From the NCBI GenBank assembly GCA_023014365.1, contig JAEBUN010000053.1, positions 173,837-237,836 on the forward strand: a stretch of DNA of 64,000 nt. Reading direction: 5' to 3'. Below the pieces are notes generated by a model. That model searched no databases. It was not told the origin of the DNA and saw nothing but the letters and a program-made list of their open reading frames with translations. Positions 1 through 11,500 of this stretch are shown piece by piece; the first letter of the stretch is position 1, and each line of letters opens with the position of its first letter. The stretch is from Lepiota brunneoincarnata (taxonomy: Eukaryota; Basidiomycota; Agaricomycetes; Agaricales; Agaricaceae). The translations under genes and the position numbers were made by a program.

Positions 1-79
1 ACCATCTCGGACACCTTGTAGAGTGATTGAAGGCCGTCTCCAGTTATCCTCGGATACAGAAGGAGCACGGATCATAACA
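1..79 (+). mobile_element. 3' end of a Ty3/gypsy LTR, cut by the window edge
   Basis: These 79 bases are the reverse complement of the outer end of the LTRs at 30667 and 38211, with one visible difference from the copy at 38211 (A for G at base 4). They finish with the LTR terminus TCATAACA. The element is therefore a second, near-identical copy of the young chromovirus family, in plus orientation. It is inserted directly into the reverse transcriptase of an old gypsy element. Whether it is a solo LTR or a full copy cannot be told, because the rest lies outside the window. Confidence 0.9.
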
Positions 80-928
80 TTCCATGCAAATTCAACAAGG
101 CGATCTCACCTTCCTTCTCCAGGATGAGATCCCCCACATAGCCCTCCCTTTTGTTGATGATGTGCTGGTGAAAGGACCAATTACACATTACGAGACCAAC
201 AATGGATACAAGACCATGGAGGAGAACCTTGGAATTTGCCAGTTTGTATGGGAACACCTCCAGAATGTCAACTGGATTATCCAATGGATCAAGCACACTG
301 GAGGAACATTTTTGGGACCCAAATCACATTTTTGCACCCCATCCACTGTAGTTGTAGGCCACTTATGCACATACAAAGGATGACTCCCTGATGCATCACA
401 AATTCAGAAGGTGCTCAACTGGCCACCATGTTCAAACATCACAGAAGTATGAGGATTCCTTGGGACCCTTGGCACGTTTTGCATTTTTCTTTGGAACTTT
501 GCTGCAATCTTATGGCCCCTGGTCAAACTAACAAGAAAAGGAGTGGATTTTGAGTTTGGCAAAGAAGAACAACTTACAATGAATATTCTGAAGGAGCTAG
601 CAAAGAACTCCCCCTGCATTTGAGCTATTAATTATTCAAGTACTAATGAAGTCATACTAGGTGTTGACACATTGAAAATTGCAGTGGGATACATTTTATC
701 ATAGCTAGGGGATGACGCAAAACAATATCCATCACACTTTGGATTGATCACCCTAAACAGCTGTGAATCTAGGTACTCCCAAGTGAAGCTGGAGTTGTTT
801 GGCCTCTTTCGGGCATTGAAGGATGTTAGGTTATGGATTGTAAGGGTTCAGAATTTGGTGGTGGAAGTGGATGCAAAATATGTGAAGGGTATGATCAACA
901 ATCCTGACATTCAGCTGTCTGCTACCAT
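80..928 (+). pseudogene. Ty3/gypsy pol fragment: end of reverse transcriptase and RNase H
   Basis: This is a decayed retrotransposon polymerase. Near 150 it encodes the catalytic box FVDDV of a Ty3-type reverse transcriptase, then the thumb region (FVWEHLQNVN, GGTFLGPK), then the RNase H region around 760-900 (ESRYSQVKLELFGLFRAL). In-frame stops are mostly TGA at places where the family has arginine (after CTYKG, after NITEV, after NSPCI), plus one TAG. The 5' part, gag and protease lie outside the window. The frame is interrupted at 928 by a solo LTR and continues at 1595. It is non-functional. Confidence 0.85.
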
Positions 929-1589
929 TGTCATATCCATGCCAACTCAGAGTCTAATCACTTAAACTTTGGCTTCTTGATTCCACGTGTGCTCCACACA
1001 ACAACCCTCAGCCCTCCAACTTGGCCCCGACTTGCTCCAACTGCAACCCACTGCCCCAATCATGTGACCACCTCCACACATGCCATGGTCACCTGACCCT
1101 TGGTGTCTCTAGTTCCAGTCTCCATTTCCCGTCCATAGTCAAGATACATTATTGGTCTCCATACCTGTACCGGTTTCCATTCCATTTGTAATCCGTTTGT
1201 AATCCGTTTGTAACTATATCGGTCTCCGCTTTGCTCCACACGTAGTCAGTACAAGTCATAGTTCGTAAGGCCAGTAGTATATATACCATAGGTACTTTGC
1301 TTGTACTCCTCAGTCTGATAATCAAATCGAGCAGCAGACCAGCTCCCTGTTCCCTATCCTCTCCTCTCTTCTGCCTCGCTCTGCTTCAGCCCCAACTTCC
1401 TGAAATATGGACTAGGACAGTAGGAGGGCACAGCACATACACTGAGGCCACAAGTCCAACTCCCTGCCCGACGTACTCCGCCTCAGTCCTGAAGTCTACG
1501 TACTGACTTCACCCTGTCCCCCAGTTACCTTACACCAAGGATACCACCCTGACCCTCCGCTTTGGTCCCGATCTGCACCGGCTCTAACA
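929..1589. mobile_element. Solo LTR (661 bp) inside gypsy RNase H
   Basis: The segment starts TGTCATATCC and ends CTCTAACA, so it has TG...CA termini. It is flanked by a perfect 5-bp duplication ACCAT (924-928 and 1590-1594). Taking it out with one ACCAT rejoins the RNase H-to-integrase frame (SATI|NQWISAILLF). It contains a TATA-like stretch near 1280 (TATATATACC) and no convincing gene; the 69-residue frame at 1297-1506 is not protein-like. No internal region or second LTR is present, so it is a recombination relic. I do not see another copy of this family in the window. Confidence 0.9.
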
Positions 1590-1594
1590 ACCAT

Positions 1595-2443
1595 CAACTG
1601 ATGGATTTCAGCAATTCTACTATTTGATTTTTGACTTAGGCATATCCCAGGCAAGGAGCATGGCCCAGATGGTTTGTCCTGATGCCCACAAGCCCCAGAA
1701 GACCCAGTTCACAATGACAACTATGAAGAGATCAACACTGCCAATGCTTTCCATATGCAAGCCCTACCTGACAATTCACCATCTACAATACCTCCTCAAG
1801 AAAGGACAGAGTGGATATGGGCCTCAAACATGTTTGCCATCAAGTTTATTAACAAGATGAGACTGATACAGGATTCCCTCTTCCCCACAAATGCATTTCT
1901 TTCCTCCAGTCATGCCACCAGCATTTACAAAGCAGAAGTCCTTTCAAATGAGTTTTCAGGGCCTCCTGCACCCTCAGATCCCATTATCCCTCAATCTGAA
2001 AAAGCTAAACAATGTGATTACAATTTACAGCAAGTCCAGGCCTTTCTGGATGATCCAAAATGACCTGAGAACATACTAGATGACATATTCAGGAAGCTTG
2101 TTCACTTCACCACAGGATTTTTCATACACAACAGGAGACCATGGAGAAAGGACCCTATGCTCAAACACAAGCTGGTAGTGCCAGAAGGGCAAAGGTACAA
2201 GCTAATACAGCAGGCTCATGACAAGATAGGCCACAAAGGAATACTTACAATTTGAATCTACCTCTCAAAGCAATTCTAGTGGCCCCACCTCAATCAGGAT
2301 GTACAATGGTTCATCAAAACCTGCCATGAGTGTCAAATGTGACTACTACACAACTTCCACATCCCACCATCTGTTCCTACCCCATTCACACTGTTCCAGA
2401 AAGCATATATTGACACAATGTTCATGCCTAAGTCCAACAGCTA
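1595..2443 (+). pseudogene. Ty3/gypsy pol fragment: RNase H end and integrase N-terminus
   Basis: This continues the pol frame interrupted at 928. It begins with the RNase H end and the linker motif HIPGKEHGPDGLS, which precedes integrase in Ty3/gypsy polyproteins, and then a divergent integrase zinc-binding region with HDKIGHKG and CHECQM. Stops are again chiefly TGA at expected arginines (for example TGA TGC after DGLS where RR is usual), plus one TAG for tryptophan. The frame breaks at 2443 in the integrase core, where a pogo element is inserted, and resumes at 6785. It is non-functional. Confidence 0.8.
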
Positions 2444-3413
2444 CTATCATAGGTCACCTACTTGGCCACCCTGGGTACTCGGCCACTGCAGTATTTGACA
2501 GCCAGTTCACAAACAAATTGGGGCACTGTGTGCTCAAATCTCTAGCATTTAGGCAAGGGAAGCGACATACAAGCGCTGGTTCTCTGGGGTTATCCCTTTT
2601 CATGATATGATGCGATCATCTGGGGTTGTGGTGTGTTTTGGCATGTTTTCTTAAGCTGCTGATGCTACCCGATATGGTAATGCATCCACACAACAGCTGT
2701 TTTTTGCCCCCCTCCCCTCAAACTTGCTGCATGCATGCCTCACCTCACTCACTCAATGACCTGCCACCATTGCTTGCGTTTACCCCCATTCAACATCCTA
2801 AGCCCTGCTGCAAGGCTGACTGACTGACCTTCTTGATGCCTGTAAACATGTGAAAGATGCCTGGCAATCGTGAGCTCAAGGGCCAATGCAGGCACTCATG
2901 CTCAATGGTATGTTTTCGCCATACCATTTTCATTCATTTGATGCCTTGTTCTTATTTTTAGGGATTTTTTTACTTCCGGTATGTGCATGCATACGTTAAA
3001 TGGCTGTTTTCTGCATGTTTGCCATCACAAATGTGTTTCCGGTGCTGAGGTGCCACTGAGGCAAGAATGGGATTCTCGGTGCGTAGTCCTGCTATTGAAC
3101 TCAATCAGAACGCCTTCTCAACACACCTGCCTCAGGTTTTTAATGTTTGCATGCTGACCTCCATGTGGCACTAGAGCGGTTGTTTCTTTCAACTTTGCCT
3201 GCGTTTCAAGTATGCATACATGCAAAAAACATTCACAATGTCCCTACCATACATGCCTACCATGCATTGTTACGGTGTTTCTTGCTTCCGGATGTCCTGC
3301 AGCGTCACAGACCATAAATACACACATTTTCATTGAATGACCCCCCAAACTCGAACTTGAACTCAATTCCAATCCAAATCACCTCACTGTCCTCAGTCCA
3401 TCATAACTACATC

Positions 3414-6400
3414 ATGCCAGAGTGTACCCCATCCCTTTCCGCCGACATTCTTGCACTCCCTCAGGAAGACCGCATTCAGCTCGCTATCACAGCTATCAGC
3501 AAGGCAGGCAACAAAGCTGATGGCAAACCACAGTTGTCTTTGCGTAAGGCTGCCAGCGTGTACCAAGTGCCTTGTAGCATGCTTGGAGATCGTCTGAAAG
3601 GCCTCCCTACACGTGCTGAAGTGCATGCAGATCAGCGAGTGCTTTCAGCAGCTGAAGAAGAGGTCCTTGTGGAATGGGCGAAGGCGTTGGGCTATCGGGG
3701 AGTACCATTGACACATGCCACTCTGACTAAATATGCTTCTGAGATATCTGGAAAGCCCATCGGCGAGTTGTGGCCAAAGAGATTCCTTGCGAGGCACCCA
3801 GATCTCAAAGTGAAGGCGACATTGTTAGGGGAAGTAAGAGCACCAGAACCAAGTTGATATTTGGGTGGCGAATACAATCGACACCCACACTACTTATATA
3901 CATAGAGGCCTGCGCACAGACCGGGTAGCCAAACACTACGTAGCTACTAGAACATAACGTACGCAAACAATATACAAACAACGTCAGTCGCACGTGGGTT
4001 AGACTCGGGGATGGGGGTGGCCGAAGGCCGAGGCCGGGCTTAGGCATCGGGCATCGGCTAGAGAGGCCGAGCACGGATACCCAACCACAGACCCCTAGAC
4101 ATACCTTGCGTAAGGGGGTATAGTCCCCTTACAGACATCGAGTTTGGAGAAATGCCGTGCAAAGGCACTCAATAGGACAGCAGTTGATGGTTTCTATGAT
4201 ATTTTGGAGCAGGTGGTGCACGATTTTCAGATCAAGCCAGAGAACATGTGGAATATGGATGAGAAAGGTGTCCAGCTTGGCATTGGGGCGAAGGTGGCTG
4301 CAATTGTTGATCGTGACCAAGCAACGGTGTATTCTGTCGAAGATGGCAATCGTGAGCTTGTGACAGTCATTGAAGCAGTTTCGGCTAACGGAGTGGCACT
4401 CTTCCCATCGGTCATTTTCCAGGGAGTGTGACGCAATCCAGAATGGGGATGGCCTGAAAACAATCCAGATGCTGCTAGGTATGTAATTGGTCTGCGTTTG
4501 ATTGAGCAGTATTTGATGTTTTGTCTAGTGTTTCCGTCTCTCCAAAGGGGTGGACTGACCAGGAGCTTGGCTTGAAATGGCTCGAGCGGGACTTTGAGCC
4601 AAATACCAGACCAGAGACATCCCAGGAGTACTGTCTTCTGATTCTTGATGGACACAATTCCCACTGTACCTATCAGTTTATCAAATTTTCTGCCCAGTAC
4701 CATATCATTATCATCTGCCTTCCCTCACATACTACACACACATTACAGCCTTGCGGTGTCGGCATATTTGGTCCGCTTGCCCGTGCGTGGAAGTCCCAGG
4801 TCACGCAAGCATCACAGGAAAACATAGCGATCACGAAGGATAATCTACTGCTTTACTACCACAATGCTCAAAGTCTCATGCTCAAACCAACAACAATCCA
4901 ATCAGCATTCAGAAAGACGGGAATCTACCCCCTTGATCGCAATGCAATCCCTCTATCCACCTTTGAACCTGCAAAAAACACAACAACTCAAGCTGCGCAA
5001 CCAATACCAGCTTGGCTTCCATCACTACTCACACCAACACCAGATCCATCCCCCGCAGCCTCAGCGGCGATGACACAAGTGCTGGACGTGTCACCTCCTG
5101 GGAATTCTGATGCCCCTGAACCTGGGAGCACAGATGACAGCATGCCTGAACCACCACCACCCAACAGCGAACTCACAGCCACAGACACAGCTGACACTGA
5201 ACCCAGTCAACCTACACAATGATATCATATCAAAGTACCACGTCCACTTCCATACACGGTATCACGGCGAGCACTCTGGGAAGAGAACAAGATGTTACGA
5301 GCAATCATTGCTGAGGTCGGCGAGGTGCTGGAGCAAGACTACGCCCAAATGAAGTTGATGGACCTTGAAAATGAGAGGTTGCGTCAAAAGGCATTTGCGA
5401 AGGGCCAATGGAGGATGGCAAAGCGGAAGCTCACCTCTGGCCAGGCACGCCACATGACAGCGCCTGAGATGATTGATTTGCTTGCCAGACAGACATGGGA
5501 ATCAGCTATGGCTGATGTATTCAAGGAAGCCTCAGAGCGGTTCAAGGTTAGGCGAAAGGCAATCGATGACCACCATAAAGCGCTTGCAGCTGAGAGGAAT
5601 TTGGCCGATTGGGAGCGGAAGGCAGCAGAGCAGCAGGCGAAGAAAGCTGAAACTGAAGCTGAGAAGGCCAGGCTACAGGCTGAGTGAATGGCATTGCGTG
5701 GGCGTGGAAGAGGTAGCCAAATCACTCGCGCACATGGCTGTGGTCGAGGTTGAGGTCGTGGGCATGGGTGTGGGTGTGGGCGAGGTGGGGGCCAAGGTGG
5801 TGCAGAACTGACCGTGGTGGGAAGGCATACTGACAGTGATGAGTCTGGATTTCAATTTTCAGACTCTGATTCCGTTCCAACAGATCATGAAGATGTACCA
5901 AACCCCGATGCACCACCTGAACATCGCCTTCCACGTGAATGCAGAGCCAGAGCACCTCAATTTCTACCAAGCGATAATGAGGAGGAGGATGCCCCACCTC
6001 TGGTCAACCATCCATGGCCCAGACCTCAACTGATTCATGCACGACAACCACCAGCAGAACAGGAAACCATTTCTGCTGGCGATCTGGGAATCCTGTTTCC
6101 AAGAGATGCAGGCGGCGCCACTACAAGCCCACCACAATCAGATCATCATGAACTCAATACAGGAGAAAAAACTATACCGTTTGACACCACACCACAAGCT
6201 CCTGAGAACCCAGCTAATCCAACCATACCACATGAGCCAGGACACCCTACGATCGATATAGGGGGTCCAAAAGCGACAGGTGGGGATGGGATTCAGTTTG
6301 ACCATAACGAGGCAGGTCCTTCAATGACTTTTCTGGGCGGTGAACCAGGACCTGGGCTAATGGCTAGTGAGGATGTCGCAACTAGCGGGCCACAAGTGAG

Positions 6401-6434
6401 GCGTAGTAGACGACTTGCTACAAAGATAAAATAG
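3414..6434 (+). pseudogene. Pogo-like DDE transposase, broken
   Basis: The product would cut and paste the surrounding element. Order of parts: a helix-turn-helix region of psq/CENP-B type (about 3450-3820: RKAASVYQVP, WPKRFLARHP), then the DDE catalytic region with NMDEKG (about 4255), LILDGHNSH (about 4640) and HTTHTLQPCGVGIFGPL (about 4730). A coiled-coil segment (5292-5687) follows, then an acidic tail ending in RRSRRL. A GT-AG intron of 50 nt at 4479-4528 keeps the frame. The solo LTR at 3823-4133 interrupts it; the frame rejoins when the LTR and one GACAT are removed. Four in-frame TGA codons (4429, 5220, 5685, 5751) are the only other lesions, so the gene died by few changes. The start could also be the in-frame ATG at 3333. 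Confidence 0.85.
3823..4133. mobile_element. Solo LTR, family B copy 1 (311 bp)
   Basis: It runs from TGTTAGGGGA to TCCCCTTACA (near-perfect short inverted termini) and is flanked by a perfect 5-bp duplication GACAT (3818-3822 and 4134-4138). It matches the segment at 10117-10456 along most of its length, including the palindrome-containing stretch around CTGCGCACAGACCGGGT. It lies inside the pogo transposase gene and so is younger than the pogo insertion. No internal retrotransposon sequence remains. Confidence 0.93.
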
Positions 6435-6784
6435 CATATAACGTCACTTTTCATGTAGGTTAGACTTACCACTATACATCTGAATGCATCTGAACATCGA
6501 AAACTTGGATGTTGTGCTTTGAGCAAGGTCTGAGCGAAGCTGGGTGCAACGTTGTTTTGTTTCCCACAACTGGCCGAGTTGACAGGTTTGCTCAATTTGG
6601 CACCCTCACCAGGAAAATATTCACAGGACCCACAACACCAACCCTAAAATTACAAAACATACATCCACCCCTTCCAATCATCCTAGACGACCTCTAGCCA
6701 AAGTCTCAAGGCAATTTCCTGGCTATCTATCCTGTATCCACATCAGGAACCCTTAGGGGGTCAAGTACCTGACCTTTGATAGTA

Positions 6785-7391
6785 CCACTATATCATTCAT
6801 GCACAATGCTCCCTATCCTCATATCCCAAATGGCAAATGCTCCACCTCAAGAATGCCCAAATGTTGGGAAGCTTTATATTCAAAGATATCCTTTACAGAT
6901 GGGGTGCCATCGAAGAAATCGTTACAGATAATGGTCCAGCATTTATTCAAGCAGTTGAATTCCTCACCCAAAAATACAAGATCAATCATATTTGCATCTT
7001 GCCCTATAACTCTCAAGCAAACGGACTGGTGGAGAGATGGCATTTTGATGTCCAGGAAGCTTTGGTAAAGGCAGCTGAGGGTGAAGAAAAAAGATGGACA
7101 GCTGTTGCACCCTCCATTTTCTGGGCTGAGTGAATTTCCATTCAGAAATCTACAGGGTATTCTCCTTACTATACTGCACATGGCCTCGAACCCCTCCTCC
7201 CTTTTGACCTCATGGAAGCAACATACCTTGTACCCAATCTCACCAGGCCTCTCTCAACTGCCAATCTCCTTGCCACCCAGGCAATTCCCCAGATCAAACC
7301 CCGGATCAAGGAGCTCAGAGCGCCCAGCCAAATGGAGCCTTTATCATTTCACGACATATCCATTTTGCTCGAAGTCTCTTACATTTTCAAA
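6785..7391 (+). pseudogene. Ty3/gypsy integrase core, right part
   Basis: The integrase frame interrupted by pogo resumes here (HYIIHAQCSLSSYPKW) and continues through the catalytic core: EEIVTDNGPAF contains the second catalytic aspartate and NSQANGLVERW the region of the catalytic glutamate. One TGA interrupts the frame at about 7130. After about 7260 the similarity to the family fades and the frame ends at 7391, so the C-terminus appears deleted or replaced. It belongs to the same old element as 80-2443. Confidence 0.85.
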
Positions 7392-7911
7392 TAAATAAGT
7401 TTTCAGAATGTCTCTATTCTTTTCCCCTGAACATGAACCTTAGCATAAGTTTTTCTCCCCTATTTAGATCTTTCTGAGCCTTGCATACCACCCCGTTCAT
7501 TGGCTCCCTTCAACTTCCCTTATATCTGTTCTCGTAGCCACAAAAACTTCTCATTCTTCCCCTGTTTCACCCCCGTTATCCCCAGATTTGTCCTAGCATA
7601 ATTATATCTAAATTTTTCGGTCTGTTTTGGTACAGAAAACATAGTCAGTACAATATTTCACTTGTATATAAAGTTCTGAGCTCACTTATGAGCTTGGCAG
7701 TCAATCTAGGACCCAAAAACTCTCTCTCTCTCTCTCGAATAACTCATCTTTCTTGGTTTTTCGAAGCCCAGTGGTTGTTTTGCCAACCACGCTCGCCCCT
7801 TTGTTTCTTCATGTTAGTGCTGTTTCAATCATGTTTCGATCGTGTTTCAGTTTCGTTTCAGTCTCGTTTTGGCGCCTTTCACATACTGAAGAGTCTAGTT
7901 CTCTTCAGAAG
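7392..7911 (+). other. Probable 3' non-coding part or LTR of the old gypsy
   Basis: This stretch has no credible ORF. It contains a TATA-like box (CTTGTATATAAAG, about 7661-7673) followed by a CT run near 7720, the layout of an LTR promoter. It ends at ...CTCTTCA just before sequence shared with the cassette at 57.7 kb begins at 7912. I infer that it is the right LTR of the old gypsy, but its left border is not clear and no target duplication can be tested because the other end is outside the window. Confidence 0.35.
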
Positions 7912-8228
7912 GGTCTGCTGTCTTTGACACTGATTCCAAAATGGGTCAGGGAACTTCGATCAAGTGCCTGAGAAGATGCATATGACGTTGTTCACAGTCT
8001 TAATGCTCCTGGGAAGCCATTGTACTACTGGGAGGAACACCATGAGCTGAAGCACTTGTGTTGTGCCGTGCAAATATCACAACCTGGTGTACATGAGGGT
8101 GTTGGCGAGATGGTTTCCCGTGCTGCCAGAATCGCTGAAAAGTGAGGACTCAAAGCGAGAGGAGGTACTGGGATGTTTCAGCAGCTTCTGATATGAAAAT
8201 GATATCAGCCCTTGACGAGGGGTGTGAT
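7912..8228 (-). repeat. Cassette fragment (X module), part 1, interrupted by copia
   Basis: The sequence is the reverse complement of 57.46-57.78 kb and of 62.3-62.65 kb, with scattered differences. Read on the minus strand it holds the second exon of the small MAKVSASNEEL-type gene and its 3' flank. It continues at 13548 on the other side of the copia element. It is therefore an inverted, distant copy of the array at the right end of the window. Confidence 0.8.
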
Positions 8229-8233
8229 GGGCT

Positions 8234-8557
8234 TGTAGAATAACTAAGACTCAGTAGCTCGTAACGCGAGTACTATATATTCTATACCTGTAGAATAACT
8301 AAGACTAACATAGGCATAAGTATCATAGTGGGAAAAACATGAGAAGACTCTACTCACCTCAGTAGCTCATAACGCGAGTACTGAGGTGTCTAACAGCAGG
8401 CTGGTAGGTATATACACTACCGACGAATATCTATAAATGGGCGGAAACATGCCCAGTGTCAACAAACAATGTACAAACAAAAGAATCCCTAAACGGGATA
8501 TGTCGCGGAAAGCTCGACATAAGCTTTCTGGCTTGACATGAGCTTGCTAGCTCAACA
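8234..8557 (-). repeat. 3' LTR of copia element 1
   Basis: 324 bp with TG...CA ends; by eye it differs from its partner at 13219-13542 at six positions, and at all six this copy has T or A where the partner has C or G. Internally the LTR carries two copies of a segment around TAGAATAACTAAGACT and two of AGCTCGTAACGCGAGTACT. Confidence 0.95.
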
Positions 8558-8564
8558 CTCCCCC

Positions 8565-11500
8565 TCAAGCCATGACAAGTCCGAGGGCCTGAGCAAAATG
8601 CTTGACTTTAGGCGAAGGTAATGCCTTTGTAAACACGTCAGCAATCATTTCATGTGTGGGGCAGTATACAAGCCTCAGCTTGCCCTCCTTGATCACCCAT
8701 TGAATGAAGTGGTATCGGACATCAATATGCTTTGTCCGGGCGTGGTACTGGTGGTCCTTTGTGAGGGCGATGGCCGACTGGTTGTCGGAGTGAAGTGTTG
8801 TGGGGGTGGGGTCTTCTGCAAAGACCTGGGAGATGAGGGAGTGAAGCCATAGGGCTTCCTTGGCTGTGTGCGTTGCCGCCATGTATTCGGACTCTGTAGT
8901 GGACAGGGTAACTAGCTCTTGACACTTTGCACTCCAGGAGACAGCGCCGCCATTGATGAGAAATGCATACCCGGATGTGGCCCTCCTATCTTCGGCCATA
9001 TTTCCATCTGCATCTGCGTATCCCTCTAGACTCCCCCTAGAACCTCCATATGTGAGTTTTAGCCCTCACGTGCCCTTGAGATAGCAAAAAATTCGCTTTA
9101 CGGCCTCCCAGTGAGCAGGGCCTGGGTTCCTGGAGAATTTTGAGACAACCTGCACAGTGTACGCGATATCTGGCCTTGTGCCAATCGCTGCATACATTAG
9201 CGTGCCCACAGCCTCCTGGTATGGGATTCTGGCCATAAATGCGATCTCAGCAGTTGTTTTCGGGCTATGTTCTGAGGTAAGTCGTGTGGAGGGGTCCATG
9301 GGGATTGTCACTGGTTTTTGGTCTTCGAAACCAAAACAGCGGAGCGAGGACTCTATGTAGGAGTCCTGGGACATGCTGAGGGTGTTCTGCTCATGTACGC
9401 AAGCTATCCGGATGCCTAGTAGCCAGTGGATTTCGCCCAAGTCAGTGATCTCCACATATTCAGAGATCCTTGTCTTCAGCCAGACAATGAGAGTGATATT
9501 GGTGGCTGCGAGAGTGCAGTCATCAATGTGAACGGTGAGGATGGTGAGGTCTGGCTCATCGTGTTTGAAGAAGACACACTGGTCAACTTCACAGTGCGTG
9601 AAATCAAGGTTGCTGACCAGGATCTCACATAATCATTGATACCATCGACGACCCAACTGTTTTAGGCCATAAAGGGTCTTCCTCAACTTGCACACTTTCC
9701 CGGGGTGTGCAGGATCCTCAAATCTGGGTGGCTGGCGCATATATATGGTCTCGTCCTCGCTGAGGACACCGTTCAGGTATGCTCCCTTTATGTCAATCTG
9801 GTGGATCTCCATGTCTCAATCTGCTGCAATTGCCAGGATTGTTCTGATTGATGGGAGCTTAGCAACAGGTGCAAACGTATCAAAATAGTCCACACCAGGG
9901 ACTTGGGAGAAGCCTTGTGCTACGAGGTGAGCCTTGTATTTGACCACATTCCCACTGGCGTCCTTCTTGGCCTTGAAGACCCACTTGGATCCAACCTCGT
10001 TTATGCCCTCTGGGGCATCCACTAGCTCCCAGGTTCCTGCTTTCTGGAGTGTGTTGAGCTCCTCGCAAATTGCTTGCTCCCATAGGTGCCAGTCTGCTCG
10101 TTTTCAAGCTTCTTTTTGTTAGGGGAAGATAGGCACCGGAACCAAGTTGATATTCAGGTGGCAATTACAATCGCCACCCATGCTATATATATACATAGTG
10201 GTCTGCGCACAGACCGGGTAACCAGACACTACGATAGCTACCAGTAATAACGCACGCAAACAATAAACAAGCAACTAATAATAAGAAGTCGCCCACAGAT
10301 CGGGCTCGGGGATGGGGGTGGCCGAAGGCCGAGACCGGGCTCAGGCATCGGGCATCAGCTAAGAAGGCCAAGCCTGGACGTCCAACCGCAGGCCCCTAGA
10401 AGTACCTTGCGTAAGGGGGGGCGCGACGCAATGCACATGACGCCAGTCCCCTTACACTTTTAGGTTTCAAGGCTCTAGTGCCTCAGCCTCTGCCATCTCT
10501 GCAGCGAAAACGTGGACTTCCTCCCACTCGTTTGCCTCTACAGCTATGACTGCACGACCTTCTTGAAGGTCTCGAGCTTTCTGGCTTGGCATTCGAGTAC
10601 ATTGGGGATGGGGTGTATGGTAGGCATTTTCGGCAGTGTCTGGTTGCTCTATATGTTTTGTTGAGGAGTTCTCTGGGGCTGGGACTTGGGGTGTCACTGT
10701 CGCATTCGTTGTTGCAGCAGGTATGTTTGCCTCTGCAGTCTCGTTTGCTGGTGTTGATGTTACTCTCTCCCCCTCGAGACTAGTAGTGGCGACATGGCCC
10801 TTTATATATCGAATATTTTGCTTGACGGACACTTTTCGAGTGTCAGGCCACCAAATTCGTACACCGTTGCTGGTCTCATCAAAACCCAGCCATTGTCCCT
10901 CCTTTGCCCTTGCTGACAGCTTGTTACGATCCTCTACTCGCACCCACACCTTCTCTCCAAACTCATGGACCTCTGACATGTCAGGTTTACGACCGTGGAC
11001 CATTTCATATGGTGTCTTTCCATTGAGGGCCCTTGTACTGGTTCAGTTCATGAGCCAGATCGCATGTTTGGCTGCCTCACCCCATAGATACCGGGGAAGC
11101 TTGCTTGCGTGGAGGAGTACTTGGACACGCTCGAGGATGGTCCGATTTCGCCGTTCTGCTACACCATTGTGTTGTGGAGTGTCATGGACGGTGAGCTTTT
11201 GCTTAGTCCCTCACAATTTCAAATACTCTTTGAAATCCTTACTAGTGTACTTGCCACTACGATCTGAATGAAGGCATTTGATCCGAGCTTTGTATTGAAC
11301 TTCACACCAGACATCAAATGCTTGGTAGGTTGCAAACACATCGGATTTGTTTGTTAGCAGCTCGAGATGGGTATATCGTGACCAATTGTCAGTGAAGGTG
11401 ACATAGTAGCTCTTCCCCCTTCGCGTCTGTACTGGTGCTGGCCCCCACACATCGCTGTGGATCTCTTGGCTGAATTCTGTTGCTCGATCACCTGTTCGCT

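Larger units (their letters stand above)
2444..6782 (+). mobile_element. Pogo/Fot1-type DNA transposon (4.3 kb with a nested LTR)
   Basis: The terminal inverted repeats are CTATCATAGGTCACC at the left and CTATCAAAGGTCAGG (read from the right end), similar over roughly the first 22 bases. The target duplication is TA (2442-2443 and 6783-6784), as expected for the Tc1/mariner-pogo superfamily. Removing the element and one TA restores the host gypsy integrase frame exactly (NSY|HYIIHA). Inside is a pogo-like transposase gene. A 311-bp solo LTR (3823-4133) lies in that gene. The element is inactive because its transposase has several stops. The stretch 2466-3332 holds no ORF I can support. Confidence 0.92.

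Noticed and set aside
80..84. TTCCA as target duplication of the LTR at 1-79
   Set aside because: The other flank is outside the window, so it cannot be tested.
10636..11271. 211-residue plus-strand frame in copia 1
   Set aside because: Antisense shadow of the integrase region; the minus strand has the recognisable polyprotein.
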